Shown here: one piece after another, positions 28,230-36,166 of the stretch | Layout of the letters: each line of letters starts with the position of its first letter | Position numbering within the stretch: the first letter of the stretch is position 1 | Source: CAVXWV01 sp963695415 | Lineage (GTDB): Bacteria; Chloroflexota; Anaerolineae; Anaerolineales; UBA4823 | NCBI GenBank assembly: GCA_963695415.1 | Contig: CAVOGL010000004.1 | Location: 124,001-188,000, forward strand | Length of the DNA stretch: 64,000 nucleotides | Reading direction: 5' to 3' | Notes under the pieces: model-generated | Database searches by the model: none | What the model saw: the letters and a program-made list of their open reading frames with translations, nothing else | What the model was told of the DNA's origin: nothing | Translations under genes and position numbers: made by a program

Positions 28230-28317
28230 CCAAATCCATGGTTCAGGGTTAGTTTTTTTAGAGTTTTAAGGCATTTGCCTGGCAAAATAATTTCTTTTTC
28301 TTAAGGAGATAAACACA

Positions 28318-28713
28318 ATGAAAAGACCAATTGGCGTAACCATCCTGGCTGTCCTGGCTGCAATCATCGGTGTGATTGCTGTAATCCGGACTATTCAATT
28401 CCTGGGTATTTTACCCTTCAATCTTTACCTTGGTCCATATGAACTGGCAGTGAGATCAGTAAATATTTGGGCTGCCTTTATGTATGGTCTGCTAGCCTGG
28501 GTATATTTCTGGTTGGTTAAGATGCTCTGGGATGTTGATCCGTCAGCCTGGTTGTTCCTGGCAGTGATTACCGTCTTCAACCTGATCCTGGATGTGATGA
28601 CGATGATCGGCGCAGCGAGCTGGTCTGATGTCAGCCTCGGTTTCATATTGAACGCAATTGTTTTAATTTACATCATGCTGCCGGGTGTTAAACAGGCATT
28701 CGCAGTCAAATAA
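28318..28713 (+). CDS. Small four-helix membrane protein, unknown function
   Basis: This 131-residue protein starts at ATG 28318 behind AAGGAG. Four hydrophobic segments are visible, at about residues 7-27, 48-70, 76-97 and 102-124. The N-terminal MKRPIGVTILAVLAAI matches small membrane proteins that are common near DUF308 genes, but I do not recognise a named family. It is followed by a strong terminator, which closes the 26209-28713 transcription unit. Confidence 0.7.
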   Translation: MKRPIGVTILAVLAAIIGVIAVIRTIQFLGILPFNLYLGPYELAVRSVNIWAAFMYGLLAWVYFWLVKMLWDVDPSAWLFLAVITVFNLILDVMTMIGAASWSDVSLGFILNAIVLIYIMLPGVKQAFAVK

Positions 28714-28737
28714 CAAGTTTGTGTGTTAAATATCATC

Positions 28738-28783
28738 AAACAGGTGGCTGTTGGTCATTGACTCAACAGCCACCTGTTTTTTT
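28738..28783 (+). terminator. Strong Rho-independent terminator
   Basis: AAACAGGTGGCTGTTG (28738-28753) pairs with CAACAGCCACCTGTTT (28764-28779) over a 10-base loop, a 16-bp perfect stem, and runs into seven or more T residues. It ends the transcription unit of the membrane proteins at 26209-28713. Confidence 0.9.
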
Positions 28784-28940
28784 ATTTGTTCAGAAAATTG
28801 ATGGGATGTGCAACAGACAGGCTTGTATTGATTAGAGTAAAGTTTCACTATTCTCGATTTTGGGTTAAAATCTTACCGGAGTTAACTGTCATCACCCAAA
28901 TTAACGAGAGTGTTGAACCGAATTGAACGGAGGAGGATAA

Positions 28941-30598
28941 ATGGCTACCGCTGAGCAAACTCAATTGGAAACTAAGCGTCAATATCCCTGGTGGGTGTAT
29001 TTAATCGACGGCATCCTGGCTGTCGCATTGGGCACCTTATTGCTGGTTGTCCCAGAGGTAACCATTATTGTCCTGGTTCAGTTCTTGGGCATATACCTGT
29101 TCATCAAAGGGATACTTGCCCTGGTAACCATTTTTACCAACCCTGCAAAATGGGGTTTGAAATTGATTATCGGACTTCTGGGCATCGCAGCCGGTTATCT
29201 GATCCTTGACCATCCTTTCACTTCTACTCTGGCAACCCAGATGTTGTGGATTTACCTGATCGCAGGACTTTCCATAATGATTGGATTTATAATCCTTGTC
29301 CAGGCGGTAACAGGAGCGGGATGGATTGCTGCCATCATGGGCATCATCGCTATTTTTCTGGGAGTGCTCATCATATGGCAGCCAGCCATCAGTTTCCTGG
29401 CACTTACCTATGCGGTAGGTTTATTGTTGGTGCTGGGAGGCATCATCGCTTTAGCCGGGTCTCTATCCATGTTCTTGAACCGGGGCACCAGGACGGGAAT
29501 AACGCAAGGTGAAATGGTCGAGACAAAGGCTTCAATCATTGACGTTGCAGAACCAACAGAGGTATCCGGGGAGGTAGAGAAGGACGTGGAGCAAGAGGAG
29601 AAGAAGAACTTCCGGTTATCCTGCTCGCCGAGACCACGTACAGCAGCCAGGAGGGTGAGGATGGCGACACCCGACCTACGATGGTACCGGAAGAAATAAG
29701 CTGGGCGTACGATGGTGAGGGGGAAGAAGTCGACGCAGGCGAAAGTGTCCCAGAAGAAGATGGCGATGAGGCTGATTCTGCGGCTGCAGCGGAAGTGACC
29801 GAGCCAGAAGCAGGAGAGCAAGGATCACCTGAAGAGGGTGAATCCTCTCAAGCTGAAACCGTGGTTGTAGCGGCAGAAACGGTTGAAGAGTCGGGTGACG
29901 GATCTGATGAGCCTGAACTGACGGGTGGAGCTGCAGGCGAAGAACCTGCCGATGAGACCGATACGGAAACGGTTGAAACCATTGATACGGAACCAGGCGA
30001 TCAAAAAGAGAGTGGTGATATCGTCGAGACGGATCAGGTCCAGGATACTGAGAGCACCTCGACCGGAGAAGTAGCAGAGCAGGAAGATGAAACCAGCCCA
30101 GACCAGGCGCTAGAATCGCTGGAAGAAGGTGAACCGCAGCCTGCGCCGGAAATCCCTTCACTGGATTTAGGTGAAGCAGAGAAACGGCTGGTAACTCACA
30201 AAGTGCAGCAAATGGAGGGTATTGGTCCCGTTTATGCACAGAAATTAGGGGAAATTGGTATTGTATCAGCCTATGATTTGCTAAACCGCGGCTCCGTCCG
30301 TAAAGGCAGGGTTGAGATTGCTGAAAAGACAGGGATCAGCCAGAAGTTGGTTCTGAAATGGGTCAACCAGGCAGACCTTCACAGAGTTTCAGGCATTGGC
30401 TCGGAATACGGAGAGCTGCTAGAAGTATCTGGTGTTGACACTGTGGTTGAATTAGCCACCCGGAAGCCAGAGAATCTGCACAAAGCGATGGTCACCACCA
30501 ATGAGGAGAAGAAACTTGTCCGGCAAGTGCCTTCTCTTTCCCAGGTTGAAGATTGGGTGAAGCAGGCGAAGGAACTGCAGCGCGTCATCCGATATTGA
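28941..30598 (+). CDS. DUF308 membrane domain - acidic linker - helix-hairpin-helix (DUF4332-like) fusion, frameshifted
   Basis: The first frame, from ATG at 28941 behind GGAGGAGG, encodes a six-helix DUF308 domain like the one at 26209. It turns acidic after residue 185, then degenerates into Arg-rich sequence. A second frame, readable upstream of its first ATG at 29681, continues the acidic character (ELPVILLAETTYSSQEGEDG) for about 170 residues rich in Glu. It ends in two helix-hairpin-helix-like units (VQQMEGIGPVYAQKLGEIGI and LHRVSGIGSEYGELLEVSGV). The join is at about 29598-29610 in a GAA/AAG repeat and needs a one-base deletion or two-base insertion. If joined, it is a protein of about 550 residues. 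The alternative is two separate genes with a shadow overlap. Confidence 0.62.
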
Positions 30599-30656
30599 AA
30601 ATTAAAGGCGTTACGCAGGTTTATCGTTCAGGTAAAAACAATTAAAACTGACCAAG

Positions 30657-30679
30657 GGGCTGCCCGATGAGGGCAGCCC
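30657..30679 (+). terminator. 9-bp GC-rich hairpin, terminator candidate
   Basis: GGGCTGCCC (30657-30665) pairs with GGGCAGCCC (30671-30679) across a 5-base loop, followed by TTAAT. It lies between the DUF308-HhH gene (stop 30598) and the maturase start at 30706. Confidence 0.65.
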
Positions 30680-30705
30680 TTAATCACCCAAAAAGAAGAA
30701 AATTT

Positions 30706-32173
30706 ATGACTTCCAACCAGCCTTTATCAATACCTGACGAATATTTATCCGCAAGCCGAGAGAGTTCTGACAGGTCCCCAATTACCAGACTCGCGTCCAG
30801 CAGGGGCTCCGCCGGTTTTCCATATTCTGGCAAAGCCAACCGGAGCGGTTTGCAACCTGGATTGTAAATACTGCTTCTTCCTTTCCAAAGAAGAGCTTTA
30901 TCCTGGCAGCCGTTTTCGCATGACCGATGATACGCTTGAGAGTTATATCCGCCAGATGATCGAATTGCAGTCAGCGCCGCAGGTGTCGATCGCCTGGCAG
31001 GGCGGTGAACCCACGTTAATGGGATTGGATTTCTTCAAACGTTCCGTCGAATTGGTCAAGAAATATGCGCCTGCAGGGATGGAGATCGAGCATACCATGC
31101 AGACCAACGGCACCCGGTTGGATGATGATTGGGCAGTGTTCTTGAAAGAGAACCGGTTCCTCATCGGGCTCAGCCTGGATGGCACACAATCCATGCACGA
31201 TGCATACCGGGTGGATAAAGGCGGTGCAGGTACGTTCGAACGCGTCATGACGGCTGCCAGATTATTGCAAAAACATGAAGTGGATTTCAATATCCTCTGT
31301 ACGGTCCATGCCGCCAATGCGGATCACCCTTTGGAGCTTTACCACTTCTTCCGGGATGAGGTCAAAGCAGAGTTCATCCAGTTCATCCCCATTGTGGAGA
31401 GGGCTTCCGAGGAGACGATCGCGATCGCCAACCTTGGGTGGGGCGCTCAGGTTCCGGATCAATCCACCAACATAGGTCGACCTCTGTATACCCAACAGGG
31501 CAGCCTGGTCACCGATCGTTCGGTCACCGCAGAACAATGGGGACGCTTTCTATCCACGATTTTCGATGAATGGGTACGCAGGGATGTTGGCAAAGTCTTC
31601 GTGCAGATGTTCGATGCTGCCCTGGCTTCGTGGGTGGGCGCGCCGGCTGCATTGTGTATCTTTGCTGAGACCTGCGGGAATGCGCTTGCCCTGGAACACA
31701 ACGGCGACCTGTACGCCTGCGACCATTTTGTGGAACCCGCTTACTTCCTCGGCAACATCCAGGAGGAGCACATGTTGACGTTGGTCAGTTCTGAACAGCA
31801 GCGCAAATTTGGAACCGATAAGCGCGACACACTGCCGCGTTACTGCCGGGAATGCGAGGTTCGCTTTGCCTGCCAGGGAGAGTGCCCGCGCAATCGCTTT
31901 ATACAATCGCCTGACGGTGAAGAAGGGTTGAATTACCTGTGTGCAGGCTACATGTCTTTCTTCAAGCACATCGACCAACCCATGCGCATGATGGCACAAC
32001 TGCTGCGCCAGAGGCGTCCTGCTGGAGATATCATGAACATTCTGGCGATGGAAGAGATGCGCAGGCTGCAGTCTGCTTTCGCCAGCGCCAAGCCTGCAGA
32101 CCCTTGCCCTTGTGGGAGCGGGAAAGCGTTCCGCAGATGTCACGCTAGTCCGAAGAACAGCCGTGGGGCATAA
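30706..32173 (+). CDS. Radical SAM/SPASM maturase of the anaerobic sulfatase-maturase (anSME) type with SEC-C tail, frameshifted
   Basis: ATG at 30706 opens MTSNQPLSIPDEYLSAS. After about 30 residues the coding frame shifts by one inserted base near 30791-30797. The next frame carries VFHILAKPTGAVCNLDCKYC, with the radical SAM motif C-x3-C-x2-C, then the rest of the protein to 32173. SPASM cysteines are visible in CIFAETCGN, LYACDHF and CRECEVRFACQGECP. The C-terminus has a SEC-C zinc motif (PCPCGSGKAFRRCH). This layout is that of anSME-type enzymes, which convert Cys or Ser to formylglycine in sulfatases. The one sulfatase-like protein in the window lacks a modifiable motif, so its target is elsewhere or differs. 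It lies upstream of two RiPP precursors. Confidence 0.78.
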
Positions 32174-32176
32174 CAA

Positions 32177-32400
32177 AAACGGCAATGGAAAACACAGCTG
32201 GATAATGACAATCCTTTGCTCAAAATACCCATCAGCCTGCTCGAGTTCGAGGTGAAAGCAGCACTGCCGGTGATAGCCCCGGAGGAGCGGTGCTGACTTA
32301 CTGCCGCGAGGACAGGCACCGCAGTGTCGCCATGGCTTTTTGCATCCTGGTCGCCTGTGGTTTTTCATCCACCGATGCCATCCAACAGGTTAAGCAGTAA
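32177..32400 (+). pseudogene. Broken tyrosine-phosphatase-like fragment (C-x5-R-S)
   Basis: Two frames in this 224-base stretch join to a short phosphatase-like sequence. The first reads PLLKIPISLLEFEVKAALPV and stops at about 32297. The second reads AVLTYCREDRHRSVAMAF and then ILVACGFSSTDAIQQVKQ, ending at TAA 32398-32400. CREDRHRS fits the C-x5-R-S/T signature of protein-tyrosine and dual-specificity phosphatases. Joining them needs a one-base deletion or two-base insertion near 32275-32280. There is no ATG at the front, only a possible CTG at 32198, and the sequence is far shorter than a full phosphatase domain. I regard it as a remnant or partial gene. Confidence 0.45.
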
Positions 32401-32584
32401 AGAAACTCAGCCGATTCTGATATATGGTACATCCATGAAAGGATAATTTCCTTCGAAAGTTTTTGGAAAGCTTGTTGATTACTTTTCCAAGAATAAAGAT
32501 TCTCAAGTAAATATTTCTCACCGGTTCGAAATTTAACGGATTTGTTAGGGGGGTTCTATATTTAAAGATGACTTGGAGCAACCA

Positions 32585-32593
32585 TGATATAAT
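32585..32593 (+). promoter_or_regulatory. Extended -10 promoter (TGnTATAAT) before the first Cys-rich precursor
   Basis: TG at 32585-32586, one base, then a perfect TATAAT at 32588-32593 make an extended -10 element, 45 bases upstream of the precursor start codon. No convincing -35 is present, which is usual for extended -10 promoters. Confidence 0.55.
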
Positions 32594-32637
32594 GCCATTA
32601 AGCAAGGTTAGTTGCAGAAAAAACAAGGGAGATGGCT

Positions 32638-32826
32638 GTGAGTAAAAATAATAGATGGATGAGACCGGAGCTCGTGATCCTGGCACGAAGCAAGCCTGAG
32701 GAAGCTGTCCTGACACACTGCAAGAGGATTGCCCCAGATGTTAGTGGAGAAAACCAAAACCAAACAGGTTGTGGAAACGATACAGCCCAAAATTGCGGCG
32801 CCTGCCAATCACGCTCAGGTAGTTAG
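32638..32826 (+). CDS. Cys-rich RiPP precursor peptide 1 (W-x-x-P-E leader, C-terminal Ser)
   Basis: I choose GTG at 32638 as start because AGGGAG ends six bases before it; an ATG at 32632 would leave no spacing. The 62-residue peptide has a leader block RWMRPELVILARSKPEEAVL followed by HCK, then a core rich in Cys, Asn, Gly and Gln and ending in CQSRSGS. It has four Cys, in the order C-x16-C-x7-C-x2-C, with six residues after the last. The next gene at 33001 encodes a sister peptide with the same leader block. A radical SAM/SPASM-kinase fusion and a methyltransferase follow, so a ribosomally made, modified peptide is likely. The product class is unknown. A hairpin (32832-32862) follows. Confidence 0.75.
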   Translation: MSKNNRWMRPELVILARSKPEEAVLTHCKRIAPDVSGENQNQTGCGNDTAQNCGACQSRSGS

Positions 32827-32831
32827 TTTTT

Positions 32832-32862
32832 GATTCAGGTATTCACAATCGCCACCTGAATC
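32832..32862 (+). terminator. 9-bp hairpin between the two precursors, probable attenuator
   Basis: GATTCAGGT (32832-32840) pairs perfectly with ACCTGAATC (32854-32862). It directly follows the stop of precursor 1. There is no T-run, so partial termination or mRNA protection is more likely than full termination. Confidence 0.45.
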
Positions 32863-33000
32863 TAGAAAAGCCAAGGGTGAATTTTTTGGTCGTGATCGTT
32901 TCGTAACTGGCAAAAACTTATCAGTTGTACAAATCCACAATAAGAATTATTTTAATTTAACGGTAGTGAACCACTTGCATCAAACGTGCCTGGAGGCGAC

Positions 33001-33183
33001 ATGGAAGAAAAAAAGAAGTGGAAGCGACCTGAAGTGGTTGTACTCGCCAGGAGCAAGCCTGAAGAAGCTGTCTTATCAGCCTGTAAAGCAGAAAGTAATG
33101 CGAGCGGCTTTAATAATATGCATAACAACTGTAAGCGTTATACAAATTGTGGTCAGATTTGCCAGCTACTCACTGGGAGCTAG
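33001..33183 (+). CDS. Cys-rich RiPP precursor peptide 2 (W-x-x-P-E leader, C-terminal Ser)
   Basis: ATG at 33001 has TGGAGG four bases upstream and is preferred to an earlier in-frame start. The 60-residue peptide opens with Lys/Glu, then KWKRPEVVVLARSKPEEAVL and ACK, which is nearly identical to precursor 1. The core is unrelated in sequence but keeps four Cys (C-x15-C-x5-C-x3-C) and the ending CQLLTGS, so C-Q-x3-G-S is shared. A constant leader with a variable Cys-rich core is the hallmark of a RiPP precursor pair. The probable maturase starts 120 bases downstream. Asn-rich stretches (GFNNMHNNCK) may be modification sites. This is inference from pattern. Confidence 0.78.
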   Translation: MEEKKKWKRPEVVVLARSKPEEAVLSACKAESNASGFNNMHNNCKRYTNCGQICQLLTGS

Positions 33184-33302
33184 TAAAAACTTTATCCCCA
33201 AAAATGTCTTTGGTAAATTATTATCGATAAATTCGATATCTGTACTTCTGTGCGCTAATATCAAATTAGATCTCTTAACTACGGCATTGGGATTGTAAGC
33301 AG

Positions 33303-35330
33303 ATGAGTACGAGTTACGTGCTTCGTTCACATCGAACCAGGCTGCCTCGTATCCCCCTGGAGGGGGCGATTGATTTAACTTACCGCTGTAACAATATTTG
33401 CCGTCATTGCTGGTTATGGTTGAATCCACATTCAGGAGAGCGGGAAAATGAGCTTTCCTTCGATGAAATCACACGGATCGCCGACCAGGCACGCGCCTTG
33501 GGCACTCGTGGGTGGACAATCTCCGGCGGTGAGCCCATGCTGAGAGATGACTTCTACGAAATCTTCGATTACCTGACAAGGATCAGCGCCGGTTACTCGC
33601 TGAATACCAATGGAACGTTAATCACCCCACGGATCGCCCGGTTAATGAAGCGTAAGGGTGTAAAAATGATAGCTGTTTACGGGGCAACAGCAGAAGTGTA
33701 TGACAGAGTCACGCGGCATCCAGGCGGGTTTGAGGCTTTGATGCGCGGGATCACTTACCTCAAAGAAGCAGGAGCCAAATTTGTTGTCCAGCTGATTCCC
33801 ATGCGTGATAACTGGCACCAATGGCAGGAGATGGTTTCCCTGGCGCTGCTCGCTTTCTTCCGAATACCGGGTGGGTGCTGCCTGGTTGCATTACGCTGCG
33901 GATGGTTCAGAGCACAAAAATCGCCAGATCCAAGACCAGCGTCTCCCGCCGTCGACTGTGATCGATCTGGACTTTCCGACGGTTGATCATCCTTGGAATG
34001 ATCCGGGAGCTCAAGATCGGATTCTAACGGACAAAGGCTCTGGAACTGATGAACTGGAAAACTATCAAAGTGAACATTTGTTAGCCTCCTGCGCGGATAA
34101 CAGGAACGAGTTCCATATCGATCCTTACGGTGGTATGACGTTTTGTGCCATGGTCAAGGATCCCAAAATGCGTTTCAGCCTTCGAGAGCATACGTTCGCG
34201 GAAGTCTGGGATGAGCTGATCCCTGCCTCTGGTTCATTTGTGCACGCAAACCAGGAATACCTGGAAGGATGTGGCAGCTGCGAGCAGCGTGCAGACTGCC
34301 GCTGGTGTGCCGCTTATAGTTACCTTGAAACAGGGCGGTACACTGCCAGCATCCCTTACTTATGCGAAATTGCTCACGCTGCAAAAGAATACAAATCTGA
34401 CTGGCAGGAGAACCACCGGCGTTATTTCCAGGTTGCCGGTATCACCGTTTGCCTTGAGTCGGACCTGGATCTGACTCCGATTAAATTCAAAGATGAACTG
34501 CTCCAGTTCCAGGTTGATCATCCAGGTGAGGATATGGTGATACTAAGCCATCATTTTGAATTACCTCCAGCAGATGGAGTGGATTTTGGCAGCATCATGT
34601 ATAACCGACCACCCTGGCGGATTTCTCGAAAAGATGGAAAATGGTACTACAGGGGGATCATGGATGAAGGTGATGATGAAAGTACTTACCACCGCCTGGC
34701 AATATTCAATGAAAACCATACCAGGGCAAATATCTCTCATCCAAACAGCTATGCTGAGGTTGTTAAGGAAAAGGGCTGGAGTTCGTTATCACTCTTCTCA
34801 ACGGACCAGATCTGGATTCTGCCTTTACTGGCAGATCGGAATGCGGTGTTGGTCCATTCCTCAGCGGCGATAATCAACGGGCAGGGTGTAGTCTTTTGTA
34901 GGTCATTCAGATGCAGGAAAATCTACCACGGTAACCATGCTGCAGGAGGCATCCCGGAGCGGAGCTCTACCATATCCAGTCGAAATCTTGTGTGATGACC
35001 GCAATATCATCCGCAGGTGGGAGTTCTGGTTGGCTTGTGCATGGAACCTGGAGCCATGGAGACGTTTCGACAGTATCTGCATCGAGCGCTCCTCTTAGAG
35101 CAGTTTTTTTTCTCGTCCAGGATGACCACAACCAGTTAACCTTAGTTAATGAACGAAGAGAAGTCTGGTCTCAAATGCTGTCGACCTTGATCAAGTCTGT
35201 TGATACGAAAGAATGGTGGCAGAAGGAACTTGACATCCTCGGGCATTTCACCAAAGAAATACCTTGTTATTGGATGCATTTTGATAAGTCTGGTGGGATC
35301 ATTGCTGAGTTGGCTGCTTTGCTGGCTTAA
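33303..35330 (+). CDS. Radical SAM/SPASM peptide maturase fused to an HPr-kinase-like domain, three frameshifts
   Basis: Three single-base insertions, near 33843-33851, at 34894-34897 and at 35024-35025, break one long gene of about 675 codons. The N-terminal part has a radical SAM motif (YRCNNICRHCW), the middle a SPASM region with Cys in LLASCADN, TFCAMV, GCGSCEQRADCRWC and PYLC. The C-terminal 270 residues match HPr-kinase-like peptide kinases: VAGITVCLESDLDL, PPWRI, LFSTDQIWILPLLA, and, once the frame is restored, a Walker A loop FVGHSDAGKST followed by HGTWSHGDVS. Related stand-alone kinases phosphorylate the C-terminal Ser of lasso precursors. Both precursors upstream end in Gly-Ser, so radical and phosphoryl modification of the same peptide is an attractive inference. 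Confidence 0.78.
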
Positions 35331-35369
35331 AGAGAATCCTTTCACAATCCCGGGTTTCTCCTGGAAAAT

Positions 35370-36152
35370 ATGAATTTACGAATTAAGTTAGCGCGATTAA
35401 TCCTCAGAACAGGCTCCTTGCTGCAGTCCTCCGCAATGATGGTAATGAAACCAGATGATCTGGTTGAATTTACTCGTCAGAATTATGCCCGTTCCCATGA
35501 AGTGGATAATTGGTGCGATGAAGAGTTTGTTAAGACAGGACTCTTCCCAGAAGAGCAAGAATTTCTGGATCGGCTACCCTCCCATACAGGCAAATTGCTT
35601 CTGCTGGGCATCGGCGGAGGAAGAGAGGCAATCCCGTTCGCCAGAAAAGGATTCCAGGTAACTGGAGTGGATTACGTGCCCGAAATGGTTGCCTGCTCTA
35701 TCGATAATGCCAGAGAGGCAGGTGTGGAAATTCATGGCGTAGTCCAGGATATCGCCAACCTTGAGGTTTCAGAGGAATCGTTCGACGTTGTCTGGTTTTC
35801 TAATTCAATGTATTCCGGTGTACCCATGCGGTCCAGACGTGTTGCCATGCTGGAGAGAATATACCGCTGCACTCTGCCGGGTGGGCACCTCGTCGTTCAA
35901 TTTGGTTTTAGGGAGCCAGTTCCTTATAGTCATGGGACAGATAGTTTTCGACGGTTCGTCGCTTGTATCACACGTGGGTACACCCAGCTAGAAACAGGCG
36001 ATATCTTAAAACACCAGATCGAATTCAGCCATAATTTTGCGGATGACCAGGAGGTCAAGGCGGAGATAGAGCAGGCCGGGTTTATTTTGGTTTATGTTTC
36101 TGTGTATCCTGGAATATTGAAAGGGGCGATACTGGCACAAAAACCTGCCTGA
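35370..36152 (+). CDS. Class I SAM-dependent methyltransferase
   Basis: This 260-residue protein carries the SAM-binding motif I as LLLLGIGGGREAIPFARKG (about residues 71-89) and the acidic end of strand 2 in VTGVDYVPEMV. VWFSNSMYSGVP fits motif post-II, and the usual late beta strands follow. It starts 40 bases after the radical SAM-kinase fusion on the same strand, so it is probably the last tailoring enzyme of the Cys-rich peptide cluster. Methylation of a core side chain or C-terminus is possible. It runs convergently into the ABC exporter, with 15 bases between the two stops. Confidence 0.8.
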   Translation: MNLRIKLARLILRTGSLLQSSAMMVMKPDDLVEFTRQNYARSHEVDNWCDEEFVKTGLFPEEQEFLDRLPSHTGKLLLLGIGGGREAIPFARKGFQVTGVDYVPEMVACSIDNAREAGVEIHGVVQDIANLEVSEESFDVVWFSNSMYSGVPMRSRRVAMLERIYRCTLPGGHLVVQFGFREPVPYSHGTDSFRRFVACITRGYTQLETGDILKHQIEFSHNFADDQEVKAEIEQAGFILVYVSVYPGILKGAILAQKPA

Positions 36153-36166
36153 AATAATCAGGACTG

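Noticed and set aside
30706..32173. anSME-type maturase as the modifying enzyme of the Cys-rich peptides
   Set aside because: Its SPASM and SEC-C layout matches sulfatase maturases, and the fused radical SAM-kinase is closer to the precursors and has the peptide-maturase pattern. It cannot be fully excluded.
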